Below are positions 40,380 through 50,051 of a stretch of DNA of 64,000 nucleotides, in pieces. The DNA comes from Limosilactobacillus viscerum (GTDB lineage Bacteria; Bacillota; Bacilli; Lactobacillales; Lactobacillaceae). The notes beneath the pieces are model-generated. The model was not told the DNA's origin and did not search any database. It saw nothing but the letters and a program-made list of their open reading frames with translations. The DNA lies in NCBI RefSeq assembly GCF_947387525.1, contig NZ_CANDNW010000001.1, positions 62,001-126,000 on the forward strand, given 5' to 3'. Position 1 is the stretch's first letter; the number at the start of each line of letters is the position of its first letter. Both the position numbers and the translations under genes were made by a program.

Positions 40380-41846
40380 CTATAAAATAGGCGAAAGTAA
40401 CCGGGAGAAATACTGCTTAAATTTAAGCCACCGGGGCTGGGATTCAAAGCGCTCTTTGGTCATCACCCGACTGTCACGAATATCGTTGACAAAGATTTGT
40501 TCCAGCTGGTCGGTTAGCTGAAGGTCATAAATAAATGCATTAATTTCAAAGTTTAACTTAAAGCTCCGAAAATCCATGTTAGCTGAACCAACTGACGCCA
40601 TCCGGCCATCAATCATCATCGCCTTAGCGTGAAGGAACCCACGTTGGTAGGTATAGATCGTTACTCCTTCGGCCGCTAACGTTTTGGCATAGAATTGGGT
40701 TGCCCGGTAAACAAAGGGGTGGTCAGGCTTACAAGGGATCATAATCCGGACATCGATTCCAGAATGGGCTGCCACCCGTAGTGCATCGAGGATACTATCA
40801 TCCGGAATCAGGTAAGGGGTCTGAATCCAAATGTGGTCCTGGGCCGCATTGATAAGGCGGAGGTAACCCATCTTGATTTTTTCTAGTTCCCCTTCTGGTC
40901 CGCTGGCTACCGTCTGCATCGCGGTATTGCCGTTTTGGGCCTTAATTTCAGGGAAATATGGGTGGTAGTGGGCGATCAGGGACTCCTTTTTCTTCACCGA
41001 GGCATTCCAGTCACCAATAAACCGGCGTTGCATACCATAGACGGCACCACCAATCACCCGCAAGTGCGTATCGCGCCACGGGCCAAATTTTGGCAGCCGG
41101 CCCAAATACTGGTCACCAACATTAAAGCCGCCGACATAACCAATTTTGCCATCAATCACCACTATCTTCCGGTGGTCACGGTAATTAATCCGGAAGTCGA
41201 AGATGTTACTCCTGGTCATCAGGAAAGGCGTTGCATACCCGCCTAGTTCGCGGAGGTTAGCGTAAAAGCTTGGTTTAACTCCCATTGAACCCCATGAGTC
41301 GTAGAGGGCCCGCACTTCAACCCCTTCGGCCGCCTTTTGTTCAAGTAGGGTCCGCAACTGGTTACCAATTTGGTCATTATAAATCGTGTAGAACTCAATA
41401 TGGATGCTCTTTTTGGCATCGGCAATGTCATTAAACATCTTGTCGAACAGCTGGTTACCGTCAGTAAAAACATCGACGTGGTTGTGCCGACTTAAAAAGG
41501 ACTCGTCAATACTTTGGAAGAGCATGATCGTCCGCCGGTAGACCTGGGTGATCGAGTACTTCGGCTTCGGCATGTTGCTGAACTGCTTCTTTTGCCGTTC
41601 AACCGCCTCTTTTAATTTCAGCCTCGTCTGTGATTTGATCCGGTTTAACCGTTTATGCGTTGGTTTCCGTCCTAGGAATGCATAAATAATAAAACCAATT
41701 ACCGGAATTAACGTCAACACCAGGAGCCATGCCCACGTGGCCGCAATGTCCCTCCGTTCCCGAAAGACGGTAAAGATGGCCGCCAACTCGTTAATCACGA
41801 TAATTCCTAATATAATCCAACGAATAATTTCCCAAGTAATGCCCAT
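40380..41846 (-). CDS. cls: Cardiolipin synthase
   Basis: Membrane phospholipase-D-type enzyme that joins two phosphatidylglycerols into cardiolipin. The 488 residues have two N-terminal transmembrane helices (residues ~5-25 and 38-58) and two HKD motifs: INYRDHRKIVVIDGKIGYVGG and GFLHAKAMMIDGRMASVGSAN. Monocistronic. Confidence 0.95.
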   Translation of the reverse strand: MGITWEIIRWIILGIIVINELAAIFTVFRERRDIAATWAWLLVLTLIPVIGFIIYAFLGRKPTHKRLNRIKSQTRLKLKEAVERQKKQFSNMPKPKYSITQVYRRTIMLFQSIDESFLSRHNHVDVFTDGNQLFDKMFNDIADAKKSIHIEFYTIYNDQIGNQLRTLLEQKAAEGVEVRALYDSWGSMGVKPSFYANLRELGGYATPFLMTRSNIFDFRINYRDHRKIVVIDGKIGYVGGFNVGDQYLGRLPKFGPWRDTHLRVIGGAVYGMQRRFIGDWNASVKKKESLIAHYHPYFPEIKAQNGNTAMQTVASGPEGELEKIKMGYLRLINAAQDHIWIQTPYLIPDDSILDALRVAAHSGIDVRIMIPCKPDHPFVYRATQFYAKTLAAEGVTIYTYQRGFLHAKAMMIDGRMASVGSANMDFRSFKLNFEINAFIYDLQLTDQLEQIFVNDIRDSRVMTKERFESQPRWLKFKQYFSRLLSPIL

Positions 41847-41980
41847 CTTTACCCTCCTTTCACTTTATTACAACTATTTTACCGCAACCCTTTTAGTGAC
41901 CCAAATATGGGCACTTGATTGTCATAAGCGATTCAGTGATAATAGAATGATAACAAATTAATCGATAAGGGGTGAAATAC

Positions 41981-42571
41981 TTGAGTTCGATTTATTTACG
42001 GCGGACATACATGCACGACCTTCCAGCAATTAATAAAATTATTGCCGAAGCCAAGCAAGCATTGAAGGACGCTGGTAGCCCACAATGGCAAGATGGTCAC
42101 CCTTCCCGGGGAATGATCGTCAATGACATTACCCACCACCAATCCTGGGCACTTGTTCTCGATAACCAGGTAGTCGGGGTTGCAACCCTCCAACCAGGTC
42201 CAGAAAAGAGCTACCAGGAACTAGCAGGTGGTTCTTGGCATAATGACAATGACCATTACCTCACTATCCACCGGGTCGCGATTGGTAACCAATGCCGTGG
42301 AAAGCACCTTAGCGACTTTCTTTTTTCAAACCTATTGACGGTTGGCCAAGAAAAAGGGTTCAGCGACTTTCGCTTAGATACTCACCAGAAGAACTTGGCA
42401 ATGCAAAAGATTGCGAAGAAGTTTAATTTCCAATACCGTGGAACGGTCGAGGTTGATGATCGAATCGACCCACACCGCCTAGCATACGAATTGAACTTAC
42501 CGACGAATAGTCTCCCTGTTGAATACCATGTCGATAATAATTTCATGAAACCATTAATTCATAAGAACTAA
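41981..42571 (+). CDS. GNAT family N-acetyltransferase
   Basis: A 196-residue acetyl-CoA-dependent transferase, likely acting on a small molecule. The acetyl-CoA loop region is LTIHRVAIGNQCRGKHLSDFLFSNLL, and the downstream DFRLDTHQKNLAMQKIAKKFNFQYRG is typical of the family. I start at TTG (41981) after AAGGGGTGAAATAC; the GTG at 41972 overlaps that site. Single gene. Confidence 0.85.
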   Translation: MSSIYLRRTYMHDLPAINKIIAEAKQALKDAGSPQWQDGHPSRGMIVNDITHHQSWALVLDNQVVGVATLQPGPEKSYQELAGGSWHNDNDHYLTIHRVAIGNQCRGKHLSDFLFSNLLTVGQEKGFSDFRLDTHQKNLAMQKIAKKFNFQYRGTVEVDDRIDPHRLAYELNLPTNSLPVEYHVDNNFMKPLIHKN

Positions 42572-42574
42572 AAA

Positions 42575-42621
42575 CAGACGAGCCTGGGAAGAAGCCAAAT
42601 TTTCTTCCCAGGCTCGTCTAC
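42575..42621. terminator. Bidirectional terminator
   Basis: Perfect 18-bp stem starting AGACGAGCCTGGGAAGAA at 42576-42593 with its complement at 42602-42619, between convergent genes. Confidence 0.85.
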
Positions 42622-42670
42622 TTTTCTCTAAATATTACACCGCAATCACATAACTTCCCGAACGTGCCCC

Positions 42671-43345
42671 TTATTGTTGAACATACTGGAAGACGTGTTG
42701 GTGACCGTCAGCATCGGTTTCGTAGTCAACTCCCATTTGGTGACCTTCACCATCATCATTACCGGACATTACCACATGGTGACTTGTACCGTTGCTTGCA
42801 TCACTATAGTCTTTAGTATTGCCAGCTTCACTGCCACTATTTCCAGCTTGCTGGCCCGAGTTTCCGGTCTGCTCACTCGTTGAACCATTGCTTGACTGCC
42901 CTTCATTATGGGCGTCACTCAAAAACTTGTTAAGATCTATTTTTCCCTTAACCTTAGTGAAGGTCTCAGTATTCCAATTACTGTCGCCAGATAGCGTTAA
43001 TTGTTTCCCGGTCAGCTTTGCCGTTAACGGACCGCTAACGTTACTATCTTTAAGGGTGATCGTGTAATTATCGCCATCCTTTTTCCACGTTAATTGGTCG
43101 TTAGTATCTGGCTCATCACTATCGGCATAGACATATTGACCAGTACCGTCAGAATTTAGCGTAATTGCTGCGCCATCCTTATCGTCTTTAAATGAACCAA
43201 CAATTTGATCTTGCTGGTGGTGTGCAACCTTTGTTGTTTTAACCGCATTGCTCGAACTACTCTTAGTAGTACTTTGGTTGCCACACCCTACTAATAGCAA
43301 ACCCAATGTGGCAATACCGGCTACTGTAATCAGTTTCTTTTTCAT
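42671..43345 (-). CDS. Putative lipoprotein of unknown function
   Basis: A 224-residue precursor. The signal sequence MKKKLITVAGIATLGLLLVGC has a lipobox LVGC with lipidated Cys21. The middle (residues ~50-135) is a small beta-rich domain (VGSFKDDKDGAAITLNSDGTG; DNYTITLKDSN), followed by a Ser/Asn/Gly-rich linker and a C-terminal segment rich in His/Asp (VVMSGNDDGEGHQMGVDYETDADGH). The start is the ATG after GGGGGAG; an upstream extension of 42 residues is not supported. Function unknown. Confidence 0.8.
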   Translation of the reverse strand: MKKKLITVAGIATLGLLLVGCGNQSTTKSSSSNAVKTTKVAHHQQDQIVGSFKDDKDGAAITLNSDGTGQYVYADSDEPDTNDQLTWKKDGDNYTITLKDSNVSGPLTAKLTGKQLTLSGDSNWNTETFTKVKGKIDLNKFLSDAHNEGQSSNGSTSEQTGNSGQQAGNSGSEAGNTKDYSDASNGTSHHVVMSGNDDGEGHQMGVDYETDADGHQHVFQYVQQ

Positions 43346-43454
43346 TATTAACTCCCCCAAGAACTTTATTCTATTACTTCGCACAAACAATAAAAAATAT
43401 TTCTTTAAGCAAGCAAAAAGTGCAGTGACCGAAGATAGAACGATCATCTTCCAT

Positions 43455-43512
43455 TCCCAAAAAGGGTCCAAAATCCGGTGAAATTAGTACCCGTATTTTA
43501 GACCCCTTTTAA
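43455..43512 (-). terminator. Terminator of the glycerate kinase gene
   Basis: Minus strand GGGTCTAAAAT / ATTTTGGACCC arms with an inner ACGGGT / ACCGG pairing, then TTTTTGGG. Confidence 0.72.
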
Positions 43513-43532
43513 TATCTGTGTGAGCTTACAGT

Positions 43533-43548
43533 TGTTTCACGTGAAACA
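43533..43548. other. parS chromosome-segregation site
   Basis: TGTTTCACGTGAAACA is an exact 16-bp palindrome and matches the B. subtilis parS consensus TGTTNCACGTGAAACA. ParB (Spo0J) would load here. parS sites cluster around oriC, which agrees with the nearby wal-downstream genes. It sits between the glycerate kinase stop and its terminator. Confidence 0.93.
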
Positions 43549-43550
43549 AA

Positions 43551-44696
43551 CTATCCATGATTTACCTTGATCAGGCGTGCAATGTTTTCTGCCGTAATCG
43601 CAACGTCCGCCTTAGCATCTTTAATTGCTTGGTCTAGTGGCTTAGCACCATTTGGCGTGGCAAAGATTGCATCCATAATTCCATCTTCATAAAGTGAATC
43701 CACGTCCTTGCCAATGTGACCTGCCAAGACAATTACCGGTGCGGCTGGCGCAACTTTCTTAACGGTTGTTGCCACCCCATAAGGCGTCTTCCCAAACTTG
43801 GTCTGGAAATCAATGCTACCTTCACCGGTAAAGGCATAGTCGGTGCCAGCAGCCCGTTCTGCTAATTGACTGTACTTCAGAGCAATTTCCACACCCTTTT
43901 CCATGGTGGAGTTAGTAAAGGCCATTAAGCCAATCCCAAGGCCACCAGCGGCACCAGCTCCGGCAGCCATTTCTAAGTCTTTGCCAAGGTCGCGTTTGAT
44001 TACTTCAGCATAGTGGTGAAGGTTGGCATCCAACGTCTTTACCATTTCCGGAGTAGCACCCTTTTGTGGGCCAAACACCGCTGCTGAGCCATCCTTCCCA
44101 GTTAACGGGTTGGTAACATCTGACGCAATTAAGATCTTAACCTTCGCTACTTCAGGAGCAATCCCACTAATGTCAATCCGGTCCAGGTCTGCCAATGGGC
44201 CACCGCCAAAGCCGATTTCATTGCCATCCTTGTCAAGAAGCTTGGCACCCAGTGCCTGAGCCATTCCGGCACCACCATCGGTTGTAGCAGAGCCACCAAT
44301 TCCAATGATAATTTGGTCAACACCGTGCTTAACGACATCGAGGATCAATTCACCCGTACCGTAAGTGGTAGTGATCAACGGGTTCTTGGTTTGTTCGTCC
44401 ACATACTGAATCCCGCTTGCCTCAGCCATTTCAATCACCGCGGTATTGGAATTACCAAGCAAGCCATAGTGGGCATCAACTAACTTGTTCAGCGGGTTAT
44501 GAACCTGCTTTGTGACTAGTTGACCCTCGGTTGCGTCAACTAATGACTGGACGGTTCCTTCACCACCATCGGCCATTGGAACCAGTTCATAGTCGGCGTC
44601 TGGAAAAATTTTTTCAACACCGGCCTTAATTGCCTGTGCTGCCTCCTTGGCCGTTAAACTTCCTTTAAATGAATCAGGTGCGATTAAAAATTTCAT
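43551..44696 (-). CDS. Glycerate kinase
   Basis: Phosphorylates D-glycerate with ATP (GarK/GlxK family). 381 residues, normal length: N-terminal FLIAPDSFKGSLTAKEAAQAI, PMADGGEGTVQSLVDA, IIGIGGSATTDGGAGMAQALG and GAGAAGGLGIGLMAF are family hallmarks. It lies 13 bp after a GntP permease, which suggests joint uptake and phosphorylation of glycerate or a related sugar acid. Confidence 0.94.
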   Translation of the reverse strand: MKFLIAPDSFKGSLTAKEAAQAIKAGVEKIFPDADYELVPMADGGEGTVQSLVDATEGQLVTKQVHNPLNKLVDAHYGLLGNSNTAVIEMAEASGIQYVDEQTKNPLITTTYGTGELILDVVKHGVDQIIIGIGGSATTDGGAGMAQALGAKLLDKDGNEIGFGGGPLADLDRIDISGIAPEVAKVKILIASDVTNPLTGKDGSAAVFGPQKGATPEMVKTLDANLHHYAEVIKRDLGKDLEMAAGAGAAGGLGIGLMAFTNSTMEKGVEIALKYSQLAERAAGTDYAFTGEGSIDFQTKFGKTPYGVATTVKKVAPAAPVIVLAGHIGKDVDSLYEDGIMDAIFATPNGAKPLDQAIKDAKADVAITAENIARLIKVNHG

Positions 44697-44709
44697 TTTT
44701 ATCCCTCAC

Positions 44710-46005
44710 TTAAATTAAATGCAAGAAACCGTAAAGAATTGTTGCTGTCAGCATTGCGGAACCACCGACCAGGAATTCATAGAAGATCCCTTGTGACCGT
44801 TCCTTAATGTCCATGTGCATGGCGTTGGCAGTAACGTGGAAGTAGTTACCCTGTGGCAATTGGTCAATCACAATTGCACCGGTATGAACCATCGCTGCCG
44901 CAGCCAGTGGGGCAACACCGAAGCCGAGAATTGACTTGGCAAACGAACCAGTAGCCAGGATAACACCGGTTGAAGTAGAAGCCGTTGCTCCGGCCATTAG
45001 GATACCGGAAAGTGGTGCTAGCAAGACACCAGGTACGTGGCCGGCTTTAATAACCGTAATCAACAGTTGTGGCAGAGTAGATGAGGTGATCGTTGCACCA
45101 ATTGCACCGGCACCGATTAAAATCATTACCACCCCGGTCATCCGGCTGACACCAGTTTCGGCAAAGCTCTTAATTTGCTTCCCTTTCCCCATTACTAGTG
45201 CACCGACAACCGCGGCGAATGGCAAAACATAAGTGGCATCCAGGTTAATCTTCGTCAAGAATTGAATGTGGCAAATCGCACCAATTGGGCTTAGTAATAA
45301 AAGAACAATTGCAATTACTGGTGTTACGATTGCCTGCTTGAAGGTTGGCAGGTCACTGCTATCAACCTTGGTCGACTGTTCCTCCAGGTCATCATCTTGA
45401 ACTGCATTCCCCTTGCCCCGAATTAACCGGGCAACGATTACCGTTACAATCAATGCAACGACGGCAGGAATAAAGTCGGCGATCATTACTTGACTCAGTT
45501 CAACACCAAAGCCCTTGGCAGCAGCAATCGTGTTGGCATTTGGCGAAATAATGTTTCCGGCCTTACCACCACCAGATAAGGCAACCAATAGGGCTAACTT
45601 AGAGATGTGCATCTTCTTACCGACTTCAAGGGCAATTGGGGCCACAATTAAGACTGCTACTGGGATAAATACCCCAACGGCAGTGATTACCATTGTCGCC
45701 AGTGCCAGTGCAAAGATTGCCAGCCGGTCCCCAAACTTATTAACAATCGTCCGAGCAAGAGTTTCAGCGGCACCGGAATCCATCATAACGCCAGCTAACA
45801 TCCCCGCGGCCAGGACCCGGAGAACCGTCCCCATTACACTTTGCTCACCCTTAACCAGGATATTAACGGTGTTTTCAAGTCCACCGCCACCTAGTAAGGC
45901 ACCAACAATGGCACCCAGGAGCAGTGAGTAAACCGGGTTTAACTTCTTCAAAATCAAGAAGATTGCCAGGGCTAGTCCCAGCAATGCTCCCCACCAAGTT
46001 ATCAT
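44710..46005 (-). CDS. GntP-family sugar-acid permease
   Basis: A 431-residue gluconate:H+ symporter family protein with about 12 helices (LILKKLNPVYSLLLGAIVGALLGG; GGGKAGNIISPNANTIAAAKG). The neighbouring kinase points to glycerate as substrate more than gluconate. ATG at 46005 follows GAAAGGAAG; the longer upstream frame is rejected. First gene of the operon. Confidence 0.9.
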   Translation of the reverse strand: MITWWGALLGLALAIFLILKKLNPVYSLLLGAIVGALLGGGGLENTVNILVKGEQSVMGTVLRVLAAGMLAGVMMDSGAAETLARTIVNKFGDRLAIFALALATMVITAVGVFIPVAVLIVAPIALEVGKKMHISKLALLVALSGGGKAGNIISPNANTIAAAKGFGVELSQVMIADFIPAVVALIVTVIVARLIRGKGNAVQDDDLEEQSTKVDSSDLPTFKQAIVTPVIAIVLLLLSPIGAICHIQFLTKINLDATYVLPFAAVVGALVMGKGKQIKSFAETGVSRMTGVVMILIGAGAIGATITSSTLPQLLITVIKAGHVPGVLLAPLSGILMAGATASTSTGVILATGSFAKSILGFGVAPLAAAAMVHTGAIVIDQLPQGNYFHVTANAMHMDIKERSQGIFYEFLVGGSAMLTATILYGFLHLI

Positions 46006-46204
46006 TGCGTCCGCTTCCTTTCGCTGAATAAATATAAACAATAAATACAAGTTAATTATATCACAAGTAAAACGTTTTAGCTGGCGACAAATCAACAAAC
46101 TTGTTGTTATAGCAATAATGTAAGCGCTTTACTTAGCTGGCCGGACTTACTACAATAGCACTGTGACTGATAATCACAAATGCAAAATTAAGGAGTGAAC
46201 TGTT
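46006..46204. promoter_or_regulatory. Divergent promoter region with LacI-type and cre-like palindromes
   Basis: TAAAACGTTTTA (46068-46079) is a perfect 12-bp palindrome with a central CG, typical of LacI/GalR operators. TGTAAGCGCTTTACT (46119-46133) resembles cre. Both lie upstream of the GntP/glycerate kinase operon, so carbon catabolite or local LacI-type control is plausible. No lacI gene is adjacent. Confidence 0.55.
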
Positions 46205-47044
46205 ATGAGTTTCTATGGTGACGAAGTAGTTGAAAAGGTTGATTCTGCAACACCCGGATTAAAAATTCTTACCCGGACAAACCTTGCCGCCACCCCCAAG
46301 GCCAACCTTATTATCTCGCATGGCCTTGCCGAATATTCTGGACGCTTTGACCCCATTGCCAGCTACCTGGTTAAGCATGACTATAATGTCTTTCGCTATG
46401 ACCAACTGGGCCATGGTGGTTCAGATGGTGAGCGCGGCTTCCTCTCCTCACCTGATGACTTATCGGAGAATATGAAGGTAATGGTTGACCGGGTTAAAAG
46501 CAATTATCCCAACCTACCGCTGTTTATCCTTGGCCACAGTATGGGTGGGGAAACCGTTCTGCTTTACGGCGCCAAGTACCCGCACACGGTTGACGGAATG
46601 GTTGTCACTGACCCCGCTTCCTTAATGATGGATAAAGAAATTGGGATGGCAAAAATTCTCCCAGTTCCCGGCAACGAAAAAGACGTCATTCCAAACGCAA
46701 TCGGCGAAGGACTAGTAACCGACAAACGGGTAGTTGAGAAATACAAGCATAACCCCCAAGTCCTCCACCAGCTAACGGTCGGGATTGAAAACACTCTTTA
46801 CCAGGGTGCGCTCTACCTTCGTGACCACATCGACCAGATCAGCGACCCCCTCCTTTACCTGCAGGGGCTAGATGACGGGTTGCTTTCCTACCGCGATGCA
46901 CTAACAGCCTACGCTAAGATTGCTTCGCGGGATAAGGAACTCCACGTTTACCCATTCCTCATGCATGAAATCTTGAACGAGCCAAGTCGGAAATGGGAAA
47001 TTTACGCTGAAATTGACCATTGGATTAGCAAACGAATCTATTAG
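46205..47044 (+). CDS. Alpha/beta hydrolase, monoacylglycerol lipase-like
   Basis: A 279-residue serine hydrolase of the Hydrolase_4 group. The oxyanion region is ISHGLAEYSGRFDPIASYL, the nucleophile elbow is LGHSMGG, and the catalytic Asp and His fall in YLQGLDDGLLS and FLMHEILNEPSR. Likely a lysophospholipase or monoglyceride lipase; the substrate is not shown. ATG follows AAGGAGTG. Confidence 0.88.
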   Translation: MSFYGDEVVEKVDSATPGLKILTRTNLAATPKANLIISHGLAEYSGRFDPIASYLVKHDYNVFRYDQLGHGGSDGERGFLSSPDDLSENMKVMVDRVKSNYPNLPLFILGHSMGGETVLLYGAKYPHTVDGMVVTDPASLMMDKEIGMAKILPVPGNEKDVIPNAIGEGLVTDKRVVEKYKHNPQVLHQLTVGIENTLYQGALYLRDHIDQISDPLLYLQGLDDGLLSYRDALTAYAKIASRDKELHVYPFLMHEILNEPSRKWEIYAEIDHWISKRIY

Positions 47045-47070
47045 TAAAAAGCATTAATATGTAATAACGC

Positions 47071-47282
47071 AAAAAAGGCTCGTGACAAAACTCGGTTTTG
47101 TCACGAGCCCTTGTTTTAGCTCCGAATATTACAGAGATATCGCGTGACCCAACCCCAGGGCCTTAGTGTCTAGCTACGGACAATCGCTAGCCCGTTCCGT
47201 GCTAACGATCGTCCTATGCTAGCCATACCAGATAGGCTAGCTTCGCGTCGCAGGCCCTAACCGGGGTTGTGTCACATCTCCC
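47071..47282 (-). repeat. Structured 3'-UTR repeat, copy B
   Basis: Inverted copy of 16113-16320, read on the minus strand and starting 15 bp after the clpL stop. Differences from copy A keep the fold. The outer stem becomes GTGAC-a-CAACCCC / GGGGTTG-g-GTCAC, and an A-C mismatch in the third hairpin becomes a G-C pair. The terminal 15-bp hairpin starting GGCTCGTGACAAAAC, with TTTTTT, should end the clpL mRNA and, by its symmetry, perhaps the convergent hydrolase mRNA. Confidence 0.85.
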
Positions 47283-47297
47283 TTTATCAGCTAAGGA

Positions 47298-49499
47298 TTA
47301 CTTATCTTCTTTGTCGTCCTTAGCGTCATCTTTTTTGTCTTCTGGTGATTGGTACTGGTCACTGTCATCGCTGGCAGCGTCCTTGGCGTCAACAATTACT
47401 AGCTTGCCATCTTGCATTTCGGCAACTAAGTGCTTTACATCAAGGTGGTCAAGGTAGTAATCAGTTACCTTGTCACGGATTTCACGTTCAATTACCCGAC
47501 GGAGTGGACGAGCACCCATTGCTTCGTCGTAACCTTCATCAATCAGGTACTTCTTAGCAGTTGGGGTAACCTTAACGTCCATGTCCTTCTTAGCTAAGGT
47601 CTTGTTAACATCAGCCAGCATCAGGTCAACGATTTGTTGCAGGTCTTCCTTAGTTAAGCTGTGGAATTCAACAATTGCGTTGAACCGGTTCAAGAATTCA
47701 GGACGGAAGTAGTTGGTCAGCTTCTTAATCAAGTCTTCTTCGTCTTCATCGTTGCCAAGCTTAACTGGAGCGTCATTAGAGTAGCCCGCGTTAGAAGTTG
47801 CGATGATAATCGTGTTCTTAAAGTCGATGGTGTTACCTTGACCGTCAGTCAAACGACCGTCATCAAGCACTTGAAGGAGTAAGGTAATCACTTGTGGGTT
47901 AGCCTTTTCAATTTCATCAAGCAAGATGATGGAGTATGGGTGACGACGAACCTTTTCAGTCAAGGTATTGGAGTTGTCGTCGTAGCCAACGTAACCAGCA
48001 GTAGTCCCAATCAGCTTAGAAACGGCTGTCCGGTCAGAGTATTCAGACATGTCCAAACGAATGATGTCGTTCTTGGAACCAAACATGTCGAGTGCTAATT
48101 GCTTAGCAAGTTCAGTCTTACCAACCCCAGTCGGTCCAACGAAGAGAAAGCTGCCAATTGGTTGGTCCCCTTCATCGAAGCCAGCCCGGTTCCGCCGAAT
48201 AGCACGAGCAACTGCTTCAACGGCTTCGTCCTGGCCAATTACCTTGCCTTCAAGGCGCTTGTCCATGTCCTTCAACCGTTCAACGTCACTAGCACCGATC
48301 TTGGAAACTGGAATACCAGTCATCTGTTCAACCGCGTTAGCAACATCTTCTGGCGTTGCAGTTACCTTTTCGTTTTCGGAATTTTGGCCAAGTTGCTTCT
48401 TCAGTTCAGCAATCTTGTCCTTTGCGGCTTGAGCTGCCGTGTAATCTTCCTTCTTAGCAGCTTCCTTTTGCTTCTTTTCTTGGCTTTCGATTTCCTTTTC
48501 GATTTGCTTTGCATCATGTACTGGGTGCTTGGCAGCCAGGTGAGCAGCAGTCATATCTACCAGGTCGATTGCCTTGTCAGGAAGTGAACGCTGTGGCATG
48601 TATTGAACTGAGTAATCAACAGCGGCTTGGAGAACATCGTCTGGCAACTTAACGTTGTGGTGACGTTCGTACAAGTCACGAATTCCCTTCAGGATAGCTA
48701 CCGTGTCAGCCTTGCTTGGGGCGTTAACCGTTACTGGGTTAAACCGCCGTGCTAAGGCAGCATCCTTCATAATTGTGTTTCGGTATTCATCCTGGGTAGT
48801 TGCACCGATAACCGTGATTTCACCACGGGACAATGCTGGCTTGATAATGTCAGCCATCCCTTTGGAGCCACTAGCGTCACCGGTAGAACCAGCACCAATA
48901 ATTTGGTGAATTTCATCGAAGAAGAGGATGATGTTGCCAGCTTTCTTGACTTCATCAATCAGCTTTTGCATGTTTTCTTCGAAGCTGCCACGGTACTGAG
49001 TCCCTGCTTCAAGGCCGGAAATGTCAATACTGATAATTTCCTTGTCCTTGATCGCAGCTGGAACATTACCGTCAACGATTGCTTGTGCTAAACCTTCAAC
49101 AACGGCAGTCTTACCAACCCCGGCGTCCCCAACGAGGACTGGGTTGTTCTTTGTCCGCCGGCTTAAGATTTCAGCAGTTTCTTGAATTTCCTTGTTCCGG
49201 CCAATTACTGGGTCCAGTTCACCTTGCCGTGCTTCTTCGGTTAAGTTCCGGCCAAGCTTGTGCAAGATGCTGTCCTTGCCTTCATTTGGTTGTTGACCTG
49301 GACGGCCGCCTTGTTGTGGCATTGCGCCACCAGGCAATTGACCAGTTTGCCGGTATTGAGCGAATTCTTCTGGTGTTACTTCCCGGCCGTTAATCATGTA
49401 ACGACGGTTTTCTGAGTTGTATCCGTTCATCCCGCCCATTAATTGGTTGAAGATGTCGTTCATGTCATTGTCAAATGGATTCATTGGATTTTGTGCCAT
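47298..49499 (-). CDS. clpL: Clp-family ATPase ClpL
   Basis: AAA+ chaperone of 733 residues that protects or disaggregates proteins in heat and acid stress. A short Met/Asn/Gly-rich N-terminus replaces the Clp N-domain. AAA-1 has Walker [14 protein letters not shown], the middle domain has a UVR-like segment ([20 protein letters not shown]), and AAA-2 has [13 protein letters not shown]. The C-terminus is a highly acidic tail ([19 protein letters not shown]). No ClpP-binding IGF loop was seen, as expected for ClpL. No CIRCE or CtsR box was recognised upstream. Confidence 0.94.
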   Translation of the reverse strand: MAQNPMNPFDNDMNDIFNQLMGGMNGYNSENRRYMINGREVTPEEFAQYRQTGQLPGGAMPQQGGRPGQQPNEGKDSILHKLGRNLTEEARQGELDPVIGRNKEIQETAEILSRRTKNNPVLVGDAGVGKTAVVEGLAQAIVDGNVPAAIKDKEIISIDISGLEAGTQYRGSFEENMQKLIDEVKKAGNIILFFDEIHQIIGAGSTGDASGSKGMADIIKPALSRGEITVIGATTQDEYRNTIMKDAALARRFNPVTVNAPSKADTVAILKGIRDLYERHHNVKLPDDVLQAAVDYSVQYMPQRSLPDKAIDLVDMTAAHLAAKHPVHDAKQIEKEIESQEKKQKEAAKKEDYTAAQAAKDKIAELKKQLGQNSENEKVTATPEDVANAVEQMTGIPVSKIGASDVERLKDMDKRLEGKVIGQDEAVEAVARAIRRNRAGFDEGDQPIGSFLFVGPTGVGKTELAKQLALDMFGSKNDIIRLDMSEYSDRTAVSKLIGTTAGYVGYDDNSNTLTEKVRRHPYSIILLDEIEKANPQVITLLLQVLDDGRLTDGQGNTIDFKNTIIIATSNAGYSNDAPVKLGNDEDEEDLIKKLTNYFRPEFLNRFNAIVEFHSLTKEDLQQIVDLMLADVNKTLAKKDMDVKVTPTAKKYLIDEGYDEAMGARPLRRVIEREIRDKVTDYYLDHLDVKHLVAEMQDGKLVIVDAKDAASDDSDQYQSPEDKKDDAKDDKEDK

Positions 49500-49574
49500 A
49501 TATTAAGTACCCCCTGTACTTTTATTTTCATTAGTTTGTAGTCATTGTTAAATTCTATGCTGGGTGGCTACCGA

Positions 49575-49805
49575 CTAATCATCATCACTAAGATAATGAT
49601 TCTCTAAATCACGAAGGACCTCCCACATCGCCTTGTGCTCAGCCTGCGCTAGAGCATCAAGGTCGCGCAGATTAAGCGACGTCGAACTCGATTGTGGTTT
49701 ATTGAATGATTTATGCAAAGTCGTGTAGCCGTATCCAGAACGCTTTGAAACTTGGTAAATCGTTAGTTTATGAACTTCCAAGTATCGTTTTATATCGATC
49801 TGCAT
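49575..49805 (-). CDS. Small helix-turn-helix-like protein upstream of clpL
   Basis: A 76-residue protein. Residues ~10-45 (YLEVHKLTIYQVSKRSGYGYTTLHKSFNKP) look like a Cro/XRE-type helix-turn-helix, and the C-terminus is acidic. It follows GAAGGAAGTG. It precedes clpL by 75 bp on the same strand with no terminator seen between them, so it may be co-transcribed with and regulate clpL. The family is not identified. Confidence 0.6.
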   Translation of the reverse strand: MQIDIKRYLEVHKLTIYQVSKRSGYGYTTLHKSFNKPQSSSTSLNLRDLDALAQAEHKAMWEVLRDLENHYLSDDD

Positions 49806-49831
49806 CGCTATTCACTTCCTTCACTGTTATT

Positions 49832-49864
49832 ATTATATCACATCTGTGGTATAACACAAGTGTA
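49832..49864 (-). promoter_or_regulatory. Promoter of the small HTH gene with imperfect inverted repeat
   Basis: Minus-strand -35 TTGTGT (49859-49854) and -10 TATAAT (49837-49832) are 16 bp apart. The imperfect palindrome CACATCTGTG / CACAAGTGT (49839-49864) covers the spacer, a possible autoregulatory operator. Confidence 0.5.
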
Positions 49865-49991
49865 ATATAGCAAAAAAGTGAAATGATTTTGAATTTTTTT
49901 GCTTAGAATTGAATTTAAAACAAAATTCACGCTAACCGTTGATATAGCAGCACTTATCACTAATGACAGATGACAAATTATGAAATATCCC

Positions 49992-50019
49992 TTGACAAAT
50001 ATTAAAAACAAATTAGAAT
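49992..50019 (+). promoter_or_regulatory. Promoter of the aminotransferase leader
   Basis: TTGACA (49992-49997) and TAGAAT (50014-50019) are separated by 16 bp, about 30 bp before the ribosome site of the leader peptide. Confidence 0.65.
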
Positions 50020-50051
50020 GATTAGCAATCAGTTAATTAAGGAGTAAACCA

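Noticed and set aside
42671-43345. DASNGTS in the lipoprotein as an ApbE flavinylation site
   Set aside because: The motif needs Gly-Ala before the acceptor (D-x-x-T/S-G-A-S/T); here it reads N-G-T-S. There is one occurrence only and no apbE nearby.
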